A stretch of 64,000 nucleotides of DNA, taken from positions 1,736,001 through 1,800,000 of the forward strand of contig OY969423.1 in NCBI GenBank assembly GCA_963699225.1, given 5' to 3'. Within the stretch, counting starts at the first letter, position 1, and every line of letters begins with the position of its first letter. Made by a program: the position numbers and the translations under genes. The notes below the pieces were generated by a model that saw only the letters and a program-made list of their open reading frames with translations, ran no database searches and had not been told where the DNA came from. Positions 16,676 through 25,042 of the stretch are shown in pieces. The DNA comes from VRUE01 sp963699225 (GTDB lineage Bacteria > Actinomycetota > Thermoleophilia > Solirubrobacterales > 70-9).

Positions 16676-18076
16676 ATGGCCACCGAGCAGCAGATCAGAG
16701 ACGCAGCCGCAGACGGGAACGCCAGCACCGGTTCCGAGTCGCTCTCCGTTACCGACAACCGCACCGGAAAAACGTACGAGCTGCCGATCACAGACGGCAC
16801 CGTGCGGGCGATGGACCTTCGCCAGATCAAAGTCGACGAGGACGAATTCGGAATGCTGGCCTACGACCCGGCCTTCACCAACACGGCCTCCTGCCGCTCC
16901 TCGATCACCTACATCGATGGCGATGCCGGCATCCTCGAACACCGCGGCTACTCGATCGAGCAGCTTTGCGAAAAGTCGACCTTCCTCGAGGTCGCCTACC
17001 TGCTGATCTTCGGCGAGCTGCCGACCGCGCCCCAGCTCGACCGCTGGGTCTTCGACGTCACCCACCACACCTTCGTCCACGAGGACCTCAAGCAGTTCTT
17101 CGAGGGCTTCCGCTACGACGCCCATCCGATGGGAATGCTGCTCGCCGGCGTCGGCGCCCTCTCGACCTTCTACCCCGACGCCAAGCACGTCGAGGACGAA
17201 GAAGAGCGCTACATGGCCGCGGTCCGCCTGATCGCCAAGGTGCCGACGCTGGCCGCCTTCTCCTACCGCCACAACATGGGGCTGCCTTACGTCTACCCCG
17301 ACAACGACCTCAACTTCGCCGAGAACTTCCTCTCGATGATGTTCAAGAAGACGGAAGCCAAGCACCTGCCGAAGGAAAGCCTCTCGAAGGCGCTCGACGT
17401 GCTCTTCATCCTCCACGCCGACCACGAACAGAACTGCTCGACCAACGCAGTGCGCGGCGTCGGCTCCTCCAACGTCGACCCCTACTCGGCCGTGGCGGCC
17501 GGGGTGGCAGCGCTCTACGGACCGCTGCACGGTGGCGCCAACGAGGCGGTGCTGAAGATGCTGCGCGAAATCGACTCGGTCGAGAACATCCCCAGTTTCC
17601 TCGAGAAGGTGAAGGCGCGCGAAGCGAAGCTGATGGGCTTCGGCCACCGCGTCTACAAGAACTACGACCCGCGAGCGCGGATCATCCAGCAGCACATGGA
17701 CGAGATCTTCGAGGCGACCGAGTACAACCCGCTGATCGAGATCGCCCAGGAGCTGGAGAAGCGAGCTCTCGACGACGAGTACTTCACCTCGCGCAAGCTC
17801 TATCCAAACGTCGACTTCTACTCGGGGATCATCTACGAGGCGCTTGGCGTGCCCAACGAGATGTTTACGGTGATCTTCGCCATCCCCCGCACGGCCGGAT
17901 GGGTCGCGCAGTGGATGGAGATGAAGGACGATCCCGAGCAGAAAATTGCTCGGCCGCGGCAGATCTACACCGGGGCGCGCGAGCGCGACTACGTGCGCAT
18001 GGAGAACCGTGAGGGTCCCGAGAAGATCGTCGGGCCGCCGGCACGCAGGCCGAAGCGGCCGCGGCGCGGCGCGTAA
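16676..18076 (+). CDS. gltA: Citrate synthase
   Basis: 466 residues, type II length. Substrate- and acetyl-CoA-binding histidines are in ILHADHEQNCSTNAVR (His about 247) and GPLHGGANEAV (His about 285). GFGHRVYKNYDPRA and the catalytic Asp in NVDFYSGIIYEALG follow. It condenses oxaloacetate and acetyl-CoA to start the TCA cycle. ATG 16676 is chosen over GTG 16673 because GAGGAGGGG at 16665-16673 is then well spaced. A 24-bp-arm inverted repeat follows the stop by 13 bases. Aconitase and 2-oxoglutarate dehydrogenase are in the same window. Confidence 0.93.
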   Translation: MATEQQIRDAAADGNASTGSESLSVTDNRTGKTYELPITDGTVRAMDLRQIKVDEDEFGMLAYDPAFTNTASCRSSITYIDGDAGILEHRGYSIEQLCEKSTFLEVAYLLIFGELPTAPQLDRWVFDVTHHTFVHEDLKQFFEGFRYDAHPMGMLLAGVGALSTFYPDAKHVEDEEERYMAAVRLIAKVPTLAAFSYRHNMGLPYVYPDNDLNFAENFLSMMFKKTEAKHLPKESLSKALDVLFILHADHEQNCSTNAVRGVGSSNVDPYSAVAAGVAALYGPLHGGANEAVLKMLREIDSVENIPSFLEKVKAREAKLMGFGHRVYKNYDPRARIIQQHMDEIFEATEYNPLIEIAQELEKRALDDEYFTSRKLYPNVDFYSGIIYEALGVPNEMFTVIFAIPRTAGWVAQWMEMKDDPEQKIARPRQIYTGARERDYVRMENREGPEKIVGPPARRPKRPRRGA

Positions 18077-18089
18077 GACACCAGGGCAA

Positions 18090-18186
18090 GGGATCGGTCC
18101 TCCTCCCACGGAGACCGTCCGTCCCGCAGTTGCCTTAGCTTCGATCGTTCCGCTCCCAAAGCCTCCGTGGGAGGAGGACCGATCCC
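18090..18186. repeat. Inverted repeat with 24-bp perfect arms
   Basis: GGGATCGGTCCTCCTCCCAC, continuing to GGAG (18090-18113), returns as its exact complement at 18163-18186 around a 49-base centre. It lies after the citrate synthase stop and ends 10 bases before the -10 box of the next gene, so it could end gltA transcription, cover the next promoter, or both. Confidence 0.7.
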
Positions 18187-18195
18187 TCCCTCTCG

Positions 18196-18201
18196 TATTC
18201 T
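18196..18201 (+). promoter_or_regulatory. -10 hexamer TATTCT of the 118-residue gene
   Basis: TATTCT ends 7 bases before GTG 18209 with no ribosome binding site. The right arm of the 24-bp inverted repeat ends 9 bases upstream of it. Confidence 0.45.
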
Positions 18202-18208
18202 GCGGGCC

Positions 18209-18565
18209 GTGTCTCGTCCGAAGTGGAAGCTCACCGTGCGGCATGGGTCCGACGTGGATCACGCGAGCTTTAAGGAGCTTGGGGAGGCCGTTGCCGCTAT
18301 GCGGGAGCGAGCGCTGGCTATTCGGGCTGAGGGGCCGGTGAAGGGGGTTTCGTCGTTGCGGGACTACGGGCCGGAGCAGCAGGTTCATGCTCGGTTGCAG
18401 CTGAGCGGCAAGGGCTGGCTGCACAAGCCCGTTGCCGGGATTGACGTGCGGGGGGATGGGACCTTCATGCCTTACTGCGGTGGGGTGCGGCGGGAAGAGC
18501 TGGATCCGAGCAAGCACGAGACGCCGTTCGACCTGGTGCGGGAGACTCTGGAATCAGATGGCTGA
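18209..18565 (+). CDS. Small conserved-looking protein of unknown function
   Basis: 118 residues starting VSRPKWKLTVRHGSDVDH. It has a mixed alpha/beta pattern and one Cys (MPYCGG), with no signal or membrane segment. I do not recognise the family. GTG 18209 is supported by a -10 box 7 bases upstream; the frame also reads upstream through the inverted repeat, which is unlikely to be coding. It overlaps the next gene by 8 bases, so the two are probably translated together. Confidence 0.6.
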   Translation: MSRPKWKLTVRHGSDVDHASFKELGEAVAAMRERALAIRAEGPVKGVSSLRDYGPEQQVHARLQLSGKGWLHKPVAGIDVRGDGTFMPYCGGVRREELDPSKHETPFDLVRETLESDG

Positions 18566-18869
18566 AGCTGAGATTCCAAAGGGCAGCTACGCCGCCGGGC
18601 GGCGGATGAAGCTGCCGGCCGGGGCCGGGGCGCCCTACGTCGTCTACATCAACGGGGTCGAGCAGGGCGAGGGGACCGACTACACCGTCGCCGCGGGCGA
18701 GATCGTCTTCACCCGGCAGATCATCAAGGAGAAGGTCGGCACCGGGCGCTGGCTGGCGATGTACCTGGGGCTCTTCGGCACCTACCGCAAGAACGAGACG
18801 ATCGACCTCCAGTTCGAGCGGGGCGGCAAGACGGAGCTGATCTCCGACCTGCCGGTCGAGCCCGACTGA
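18558..18869 (+). CDS. Small beta-rich protein of unknown function
   Basis: 103 residues beginning MAEAEIPKGSYAAGRRMKLP. YVVYINGVEQGEGTDYTVAA followed by GEIVFTR looks like a short beta-sandwich edge of the kind seen in phage- or surface-associated domains, and TGRWLAMYLGLFGTYRKNE follows. There is no signal peptide or cysteines. It starts inside the preceding gene (8-base overlap), suggesting an operon with it. Function unknown. Confidence 0.6.
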   Translation: MAEAEIPKGSYAAGRRMKLPAGAGAPYVVYINGVEQGEGTDYTVAAGEIVFTRQIIKEKVGTGRWLAMYLGLFGTYRKNETIDLQFERGGKTELISDLPVEPD

Positions 18870-18875
18870 CCCCCG

Positions 18876-18881
18876 TATCCT
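18876..18881 (+). promoter_or_regulatory. -10 hexamer TATCCT of the 140-residue gene
   Basis: TATCCT ends 6 bases before ATG 18888, in the 18-base gap after the preceding gene. It suggests a separate leaderless transcript. Confidence 0.45.
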
Positions 18882-18887
18882 GACCCG

Positions 18888-19310
18888 ATGGAGATCGGCT
18901 TCCTCATGCTCGCCGACCACAGCGAGGCGGTCAACGGCAAGCTCTACATGGTCGGCGGCGGCTGGAACGCCCTGCGCCTGCCCGAGCTGCCGCACGAATG
19001 GGGCTTCCACATCGCCCTCGGCCTCGACGTCGCCTGGAGCGAGACCAACCAGCCGCACAACCTCCAGGTCGGCATCCACGACCCCGACGGGGTCGAGCTC
19101 GGCGAGGGCCTGCAGGCTGACTTCGAGACCGGCCGCCCACCCGGCATGCCCGCCGGCCAGGACCAGCGCCTGGTGATGTCGATCGGCACCACCGCCACCT
19201 TCACCACCCCCGGCCCCCATGCCGCCGTGGTCCAGGTCAATGGCGAGGAGATCGGCCGGGCGCGCTTCTATTTGACCGAGGGCGCCGAGCCACCGGTCAC
19301 GAGCATGTAA
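18888..19310 (+). CDS. Uncharacterised protein with beta-sandwich-like pattern
   Basis: 140 residues. MEIGFLMLADHSEAVNGKLY and MVGGGWNALRLPELP open the protein, and HNLQVGIHDPDGVEL, FTTPGPHAAVVQVNGEEIG and ARFYL follow as regular strands. The pattern matches a small actinobacterial DUF that I recall as DUF6941-like (uncertain). There is no signal peptide, so it is cytoplasmic. The start has a -10 box 6 bases before it. No neighbour gives a functional clue. Confidence 0.6.
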   Translation: MEIGFLMLADHSEAVNGKLYMVGGGWNALRLPELPHEWGFHIALGLDVAWSETNQPHNLQVGIHDPDGVELGEGLQADFETGRPPGMPAGQDQRLVMSIGTTATFTTPGPHAAVVQVNGEEIGRARFYLTEGAEPPVTSM

Positions 19311-19319
19311 CTGCTGCGC

Positions 19320-20279
19320 TTAGTTGAAGACGTAGAGCAGCAGGAAGGCGATTACGGCGAAGCTGCCGGCGCCGGCGATCAGGGGCTTGTCGTCGACCAC
19401 GATCGCGGCGGTGGAACGGTCGTCAGCACGATCGTAGATCAGGTAGAGGTAGCGGAAGACGCAGTAGAGGACGGAGGGAATCGTCCACATCATCTCGTTG
19501 CCGATCAGCGGTGAGTTGACGGCGTAGATCGAGTAGCTGATCACGGTGCCGGTGGTGACCATGGCGACCATCTGGTCGAGGAAGGGCAACGAGTAATGCT
19601 CGAGCACGGGGCGGCTGCTGGTCCCCTCGTGCAGCTCGGAGACCGCCTCCTGGCGGCGCTTGGTGACGCCGAGGAAGAGGGCGAACATGCCGGTGCAGAG
19701 CAGCAGCCATTCCGAGGCGTGGGCGTCGACGGCGACCGCGCCGGCGGCGACGCGGAGGATGAAGAGGCCGGCCAGGGTCATCACGTCGACGATCACGATC
19801 TGCTTGAGGCCGAGGCTGTAGGCCATCTGGGCGACGCCGTAACCGACCACCATCAGGCCGACTTCCCAGTTCACCGTGGCGAAGGCGATCGCGATCGCAA
19901 TGATCGCCAGGCCGGGCGCGATCGCCTTGGCGATTCCCTCTGAGAGCTCGCGCGCGGCCAGCGGCCGGAAGCGCTTCTTCGGGTGCTTGCGGTCGAGCTC
20001 GACATCGATCAGGTCGTTGACGTAATAGCCGGCGCTGGAGATCAGACAGAAGGCGACGAAGGTGAGGAAGGCCTCGAGCACGTCGTGGGACTGGTTGAAC
20101 TTGCCGGAGAAGAGCAGGCCGGCGAAGACGAAGACGTTCTTGATCCACTCCTGCGGGCGACCGGTCTTGATCGCGGCGCGCAGCGGCGAGCGGCGCGGCA
20201 CGACCGGCTCGTCGAGCGGGTGCTCGGGATTGCCGGCAGGAACCGGGACCGTCGGCTGTTCGGAAGTGATGGTTTCCAT
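19320..20279 (-). CDS. ubiA: UbiA-family decaprenyl-phosphate phosphoribosyltransferase
   Basis: 319 residues with eight to nine membrane helices. RPQEWIKNVFVFAGLLFSG and NDLIDVELDRKHPKKRFRPL (about 87-106, the Asp-rich metal/prenyl-phosphate site) are the signature of the mycobacterial Rv3806c type, which joins decaprenyl phosphate and phosphoribosyl pyrophosphate toward the arabinose donor DPA. The KRRQEAVSELHEG loop also matches that branch. No other arabinan genes are visible here, so an arabinosylated envelope is an inference. The N-terminal ~30 residues are cytoplasmic and Pro-rich. Confidence 0.85.
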   Translation of the reverse strand: METITSEQPTVPVPAGNPEHPLDEPVVPRRSPLRAAIKTGRPQEWIKNVFVFAGLLFSGKFNQSHDVLEAFLTFVAFCLISSAGYYVNDLIDVELDRKHPKKRFRPLAARELSEGIAKAIAPGLAIIAIAIAFATVNWEVGLMVVGYGVAQMAYSLGLKQIVIVDVMTLAGLFILRVAAGAVAVDAHASEWLLLCTGMFALFLGVTKRRQEAVSELHEGTSSRPVLEHYSLPFLDQMVAMVTTGTVISYSIYAVNSPLIGNEMMWTIPSVLYCVFRYLYLIYDRADDRSTAAIVVDDKPLIAGAGSFAVIAFLLLYVFN

Positions 20280-20348
20280 CCTGGGTGGTGCCGGGGAGGC
20301 AGGCGCAAGCTACCCGGCCAGGGAGAATCAGTCGCGAAAGGGTAGCGC

Positions 20349-21698
20349 TCAGCTCGGTAGCTGAATCGTGAAGCGGGCGCCCTGGGTGGGGAGGTTCTCG
20401 ACGGTGACGCTACCGCCCATCGCCTCGCTCAGCTCGCGAACGATCGCCAGACCAAGGCCGGCGCCGTCGGGGGAGGCGTGCTCGGCACGGGCGCGGAGGT
20501 GAAAGCGCTCGAAGGCACGGGGGATCTCCTCGGCCGCGATCCCAGGCCCTTCGTCGCTGACCTCGATCGCGCCCGGCGAGGCGACGATCGTCACGGTCGC
20601 TCCTTTCGGGCTGACGCGGATCGCGTTGTCGAGCAGGTTGGTGATGACCTGGAGCACGCGGCCGTGATCTGCGGTTGCCGCGGCGGGGCCGCCCTCGACC
20701 CGGATCGCGATACCGGCCTCGGCTGCGCGCGGGCGCAGCCGCTCCTCGGCCTCGCGGGCGACCGCCGCCAGGTCAACCGGCTCGCGGCGCACCTCGATCA
20801 CGCCCTGGCGCAGGCGCGCGAGCGCGAGCAGGTCACCGACCAGTCGCTCCAGCCGCTCCGCCTCGCGACCGACCACGGCGGCCGCCTGGCGCGGCTCGAC
20901 CGTGCCGTCCTCGATCCCCTCCGCGTAGCCGCGGATCGAGGTGAGCGGCGTGCGCAGGTCGTGCGAAACCGAGAGCAGGACGGCGCGCTCGGCGTCGCGA
21001 GCCAGACCGAGCTGCTCGGACATCTCGTTGAACGAACCTGCCAGCTGATCGAGCTCATCGGTGCCCTCCGGCGGCACGGGCTCGGGCCGCCGGCCAGCGG
21101 CAAGCTCTCCGGCCGCAGCGGAGAGCCGGCGCAGGGGCTGGGTTAGGCGGCGCGCCAGCAGGGCGGCCACCGCGGCCGCAAGCAGGGCCGCGGCGCCACC
21201 GGCGATCAGCAGGGCGGCGAGGTAGCGGCGGAAGTCATCTCCCGAAACCACATCGGGCCGGGTGACGAGCACGACCGAGTTGCCGCTGCCTGTCCGGCGC
21301 GCGGCGTAGATCGAGTTCTGACCTTCGATCTCAGCGGTCCCGTCGGCGCTGCCGCTCTCGCGCAGGGACGCAACCGCGGCGGCGGGCAGCAGGCGAGCGG
21401 CTTCGCTGGGCAGCAGCAGTTGCACCGGCCGCGGCGCTTCCACAGACGTGCCGGGCACTCCCCCGCCCGGCGCGCCGCCAAGAGGCTGCGAGCGGATCGG
21501 CGGTGGGACCGGCGCGCCGCTGCCGATCACATTTGGCAGCTGCGCGGCGAAGGTCGTCGCCTGGCGCTCGACGTCGTGGCGGATCGTCTCCCGCACCGCG
21601 TCGCGGGTGAGGACGATGCCGAGCGCCAGCGAGGCGCCGACGGCGAGCAGGACGACGCCGAGGATCGCGATGAAGAGCCGCGCCCGCAGCGAGCGCAT
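20349..21698 (-). CDS. Sensor histidine kinase, two-pass membrane
   Basis: 449 residues. There are membrane helices at about 8-28 and 165-188, with an extracytoplasmic sensor loop of about 135 residues between them. HAMP follows (about 188-240), then HisKA with SVSHDLRTPLTSIRGYAEG and HATPase_c with NLLDNAIRVSP, DEGPGI and GAGLGLAIV. The stop of the OmpR-type regulator gene and this ATG overlap (TGATG), so the pair is one translational unit. The downstream target may be the small exported protein encoded first in the operon. Confidence 0.88.
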   Translation of the reverse strand: MRSLRARLFIAILGVVLLAVGASLALGIVLTRDAVRETIRHDVERQATTFAAQLPNVIGSGAPVPPPIRSQPLGGAPGGGVPGTSVEAPRPVQLLLPSEAARLLPAAAVASLRESGSADGTAEIEGQNSIYAARRTGSGNSVVLVTRPDVVSGDDFRRYLAALLIAGGAAALLAAAVAALLARRLTQPLRRLSAAAGELAAGRRPEPVPPEGTDELDQLAGSFNEMSEQLGLARDAERAVLLSVSHDLRTPLTSIRGYAEGIEDGTVEPRQAAAVVGREAERLERLVGDLLALARLRQGVIEVRREPVDLAAVAREAEERLRPRAAEAGIAIRVEGGPAAATADHGRVLQVITNLLDNAIRVSPKGATVTIVASPGAIEVSDEGPGIAAEEIPRAFERFHLRARAEHASPDGAGLGLAIVRELSEAMGGSVTVENLPTQGARFTIQLPS

Positions 21699-22372
21699 CA
21701 GGCCACGGCCTTGTAGCCGGCCCCGCGCACGGTCTGCAGCAGCTCGGGCCGCTCCAGCTTGGCGCGCAGCTGGGCGATGTGAACGTCAACAGTGCGGGTG
21801 CCGCCGGGAAACTCGCCGCCCCAGACCAGCTCGAGCAGGCGGTCGCGGCTGAGCACGATGCCCGGGTGGGAGAGCAGCGCCGCCAGCAGGTCGAACTCGC
21901 GGCCGGTCAGCTCGACCGTGTTGCCGCCCACGGTCACCGTCCGCGCGGCGCGATCGAGCTCGACGTCTGCCGCCGCCAGCACCCCCTCCTCGCTGCCGTT
22001 GCCACCGCCGTCAACGCGGCGCAGGATCGCCTTCACCCGGGCGACCAGCTCGCGCGGCGAGAAGGGCTTGATGACGTAATCGTCGGCGCCGGCTTCTAGC
22101 CCGGCGACGCGGTCGACCTCCTCGTCGCGAGCGCTGAGGATCAGGATCGGCACGCCGGTGCGGGCGCGCAGGCGGCGGCAGACCTCGAAGCCGTCGATGC
22201 CGGGCAGACCGATGTCGAGGACGACGAGCCGCACCGAGTGGCGCGAGAGCTCCTCCATCGCCTGCTCGCCGCTGGAAGCCCAGACGACGCCGAACCCGTC
22301 GCGCTTGAGGTAAGCGCGTACGAGCTCGGCGATCGCCTGCTCGTCCTCGACGACGAGGATGGCTCCCTTCAT
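21698..22372 (-). CDS. OmpR/PhoB-family response regulator
   Basis: 224 residues. The receiver has VVEDEQ (about 7-12), the phospho-acceptor Asp in LVVLDIGLPGIDG (about 54), and DDYVIKPFSPREL. The winged-helix output domain (about 128-224) includes LTGREFDLLAALLSHPGIVL, TVDVHIAQLRAKLERP and VRGAGYKA. It is four bases downstream of the exported-protein gene and overlaps the histidine kinase start, giving a three-gene operon. Confidence 0.9.
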   Translation of the reverse strand: MKGAILVVEDEQAIAELVRAYLKRDGFGVVWASSGEQAMEELSRHSVRLVVLDIGLPGIDGFEVCRRLRARTGVPILILSARDEEVDRVAGLEAGADDYVIKPFSPRELVARVKAILRRVDGGGNGSEEGVLAAADVELDRAARTVTVGGNTVELTGREFDLLAALLSHPGIVLSRDRLLELVWGGEFPGGTRTVDVHIAQLRAKLERPELLQTVRGAGYKAVA

Positions 22373-22376
22373 CCGC

Positions 22377-22919
22377 CTAGCCTCTCATCTGCGCTCCCGG
22401 AGGCGGCGGCAGTTGCCCGTCCTTGCGAGTGTCGGGCTGTTCCAGCGGCGGCGCCTGCCCCTTCTTAGGCGGCACCATGATCGCCTTGGCAGCTTCCCCT
22501 TCCGGCCCGCAGACCGTCACTTCCTCGCCGGTTTCGAGGTCGGACAGCGAAGACTTGCCCGGTCCCGCGAGCACCTTGGTGCTGTCATCGACGGCGACCG
22601 TAACTTCGTTGCCGTCGTTCTCCTTCAGCGTGATCGAGCTGTCGTCGACGGCGGTGATCTCGCCCTGATCCATGCGGATCACTTCCGCCTTGCCGTTGTG
22701 CTGGACGTGCAGCTGGGCGTAGGTCAGGTCCTTGCCACCGGGCCCGCCCATCATCATCGGCGGACCGGGTGGCCTCCGCTTGCCGCTCGGCACTCCCGAG
22801 CCTTCTCCCTGACCGCCTTCGTTGCCGCCCTGCGCGAGCGCCACGCCGCCGACGGTCAGCGCGGCGGCGACCGCCACCACCGCCACCGAGCGGACGCGCT
22901 TTCGAAATGAGTCGAGCAT
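22377..22919 (-). CDS. Exported DUF5666-like protein in a two-component operon
   Basis: 180 residues. The signal peptide or anchor is at about residues 8-30 (VRSVAVVAVAAALTVGGVAL). A Gly/Pro/Met-rich linker (PPGPPMMMGGPGG) follows, then a small beta-barrel-like domain, GEITAVDDSSITLKENDG with VTVAVDDSTKVL, as in DUF5666 proteins. The C-terminus is Pro-rich. ATG 22919 has a strong ribosome binding site, AGGAGGA. As the first gene before a response regulator and histidine kinase, it may be a signal input or target. The Met-rich stretch hints at metal contact, but this is weak. Confidence 0.7.
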   Translation of the reverse strand: MLDSFRKRVRSVAVVAVAAALTVGGVALAQGGNEGGQGEGSGVPSGKRRPPGPPMMMGGPGGKDLTYAQLHVQHNGKAEVIRMDQGEITAVDDSSITLKENDGNEVTVAVDDSTKVLAGPGKSSLSDLETGEEVTVCGPEGEAAKAIMVPPKKGQAPPLEQPDTRKDGQLPPPPGAQMRG

Positions 22920-23032
22920 CTTGGTCCTCCTGGTCGTTGGATCGAACAGGGCGGATCGTCAAATCCGCAGGTATGGGACCGGTCAACCCTCTGTAAGGGC
23001 TGTGTAAGCCCTCGGCGGACCAGGCTCAGACG

Positions 23033-23079
23033 AAGTGCAACGTTTTGTCCCTCTCATGGGACTACAAAACGTTGCACCT
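23033..23079. repeat. Covarying hairpin repeat, copy 1
   Basis: GTGCAACGTTTTGT (23035-23048) pairs with ACAAAACGTTGCAC (23064-23077). Inside is a second stem, GTCCC/GGGAC. On the minus strand the loop is ATGAGA. It begins 3 bases after the stop of the alkyl-DHAP synthase-like gene, so here it could end that operon's transcripts. A second copy, 37 of 44 bases identical with a compensatory stem change, is at 53063-53106. Confidence 0.75.
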
Positions 23080-23081
23080 GA

Positions 23082-24713
23082 TTAGGGGTCGATCAGCACG
23101 CCGGGGTTGAGCATGCCGGCTGGATCGAGCTCGGCCTTGGCGGCGCGCAGCGCGGCAGCAAAGGGGGCGGGCCGCTGGAGGTCATACCAGGGGCGGTGAT
23201 CGCGGCCGACCGCGTGGTGGTGGGTGATCGTGGCACCACCTTCGATCAGCGCCTCGCCGGCAGCGGCCTTGATCTCAGCCCACTGCTCGACCTCGCCGCC
23301 GCGGACCGCGGGCGCGAGCACGGTGAAGTAGGGCGCCGGGCCGTCGGGGTAGACGTGGGTGAAGCGGCAGCTGACCCGCGGGGCGCCGGGCCCCTCGGCA
23401 GGTGCGTCGCAGACCTCAGCCACCTTTGTCCGCACCGCGGTCATCGTTTCGGCGTGGAACTGCTCGAAACGGTCCCAGGTGATCGCCGTCTCGAAGGTCT
23501 CGCTGAGCACCCCGCAGGCGACGAAGGTGTCACGCAGGTAGGGCGCGAGCAAAAAGGCCCCGCGCCAGCTCTCGACCGCCGATGACCCGTCGCCATCTCC
23601 ACTGGTCCCGGCGCTGCGCTCGCGGCCTGGAGGTGGCGAGTTGGGGACACCGCCGTGGGACTGGGCGATGTCGAGCGCCAGGCGCATCGGCTCGTCGACC
23701 GGCAAGTTCGCGGACTCAAAGCCGAGCACCAAGAGGTTCGTCTCGCCGGAGCCGGCGCCGGTTGTGCCCGCCTCGAGCGCGTCGAGCAGACGACAGTTGG
23801 ATGGATAGAGCCCCGACTGCGATATCTCGCGCACGGCCCGCGCCGCCGCGTAGAAGTCGTCGAACTCGACCCCGCAGGAGTTCTTGAAACGGGGCCGCGG
23901 CCGCACCCGCACCCAGGACTCGGCGATCACCCCGAGGATCCCCTCGGAGCCGATCAGCGCCCGGTCCGGCGAGGGCCCGGCGCCCGATCCCGGCAGCCGC
24001 CGGCTCTCCCAGGTCCCCCGCGGCGTGATCGCCCGCACCGACTCGACCAGGTCGTCGATGTGCGTGTAGAGCGTGGCGAAGTGCCCGCCCGCCCGCGTCG
24101 CGATCCAGCCGCCCAGGGTCGCGTACTCGAACGACTGGGGAAAGTGCCGCAGGGTCAACCCGTGCTCACGCAGCTGGTCCTCCAGCCCGGGTCCGGTGGC
24201 CCCCGCCTGAATCCGCGCCGCCAAAGACTCCGCATCGACTTCCAGCACCCGATCCAACCGCTTCAGGTCAAGGCAGACCACCGGTCGCTCGCCAAGCCGC
24301 GCCTCCACCCCGCCGACCACACTCGTCCCGCCGCCAAACGGAACGACCGCCGCCCCCTCGGCCTCCGCCCAGGAGAGCACCGTCTCGATCTCCGACTCGT
24401 CCCTGGGAAACGCGACGAGATCAGGCGGGTTCTCGAACTCCCCCCGAAACCCCCGCACCACATCCCGGTAGGCCTTCCCCAGCGCATGGACCACTCGCTC
24501 GTAGTGGTCATCCGTAAAAAGATCGCCGAACGCTCCCGGCAACTTCAACCGCGACGCCCGCAGCTTCACCTCATCCAGCGGAACGGGCTGCTCCAGCTCG
24601 CCCCCAAACCCAAACCGCTCCCTTATCGCGGCCGCGGCCTCCTCGAGCTCCCGTCGAGAGCGCGCCTGGTCCTCATACCCCCAGCCCCAGTGCTTGAGCC
24701 GACGATCGGCCAT
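23082..24713 (-). CDS. Alkyldihydroxyacetonephosphate synthase-like FAD enzyme
   Basis: 543 residues. The FAD-binding PCMH fold has VVPFGGGTSVVGG (about 123-135), PQSFEYATLGGWIATRAGGH and ITPRGTWE. The C-terminal THHHAVGRDHRPW carries three consecutive histidines (about 498-500), the active-site triplet of alkyl-DHAP synthases, which exchange the acyl chain of acyl-DHAP for a fatty alcohol to form an ether bond. D-lactate and glycolate oxidases of the same superfamily lack that triplet in this context. It is last in an operon after a DUF2834-like gene (stop and start adjacent) and a two-domain fatty acyl-CoA reductase, which would supply the alcohol. Confidence 0.8.
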   Translation of the reverse strand: MADRRLKHWGWGYEDQARSRRELEEAAAAIRERFGFGGELEQPVPLDEVKLRASRLKLPGAFGDLFTDDHYERVVHALGKAYRDVVRGFRGEFENPPDLVAFPRDESEIETVLSWAEAEGAAVVPFGGGTSVVGGVEARLGERPVVCLDLKRLDRVLEVDAESLAARIQAGATGPGLEDQLREHGLTLRHFPQSFEYATLGGWIATRAGGHFATLYTHIDDLVESVRAITPRGTWESRRLPGSGAGPSPDRALIGSEGILGVIAESWVRVRPRPRFKNSCGVEFDDFYAAARAVREISQSGLYPSNCRLLDALEAGTTGAGSGETNLLVLGFESANLPVDEPMRLALDIAQSHGGVPNSPPPGRERSAGTSGDGDGSSAVESWRGAFLLAPYLRDTFVACGVLSETFETAITWDRFEQFHAETMTAVRTKVAEVCDAPAEGPGAPRVSCRFTHVYPDGPAPYFTVLAPAVRGGEVEQWAEIKAAAGEALIEGGATITHHHAVGRDHRPWYDLQRPAPFAAALRAAKAELDPAGMLNPGVLIDP

Positions 24714-25034
24714 CTACGCCGGTGCGTTCAGGGTGCGCTCCCGCATCCACAGGAACAGAGGGAGGCCGAAGCAGAGACCTACGAGCAGCGTTGCGGGTAT
24801 GCATAGCCACCAGCGCTTGATCCGCGCCCGCGGCCCCTCCACGGCGGCCCAGACGAAGAGGGCGAGGGCGGCGATGACCAGGTCGAGCAGCAGTTGCGTC
24901 GACGGCGTGCTGGCCGTCCAAAGCGAGAAGTAACCGCTGAGATCGAATCCCTCTTCGGCGAAGAAGATGCCGACGCAGACGTTCGGCACGATGAAGCCGA
25001 TGACGGTGAGGACCAGTAGAAGGCGTTCCTTCAT
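24714..25034 (-). CDS. DUF2834-like four-helix membrane protein
   Basis: 106 residues with four hydrophobic segments (about 4-24, 44-64, 76-94 and a shorter one between). VGIFFAEEGFDLSGYFSLW and LVIAALALFVWA match small DUF2834-type proteins, whose function is unknown. It lies between the reductase (8-base gap) and the alkyl-DHAP synthase-like gene (0-base gap), so it may serve the same lipid pathway, perhaps at the membrane. Confidence 0.65.
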   Translation of the reverse strand: MKERLLLVLTVIGFIVPNVCVGIFFAEEGFDLSGYFSLWTASTPSTQLLLDLVIAALALFVWAAVEGPRARIKRWWLCIPATLLVGLCFGLPLFLWMRERTLNAPA

Positions 25035-25042
25035 ACCGGTGC

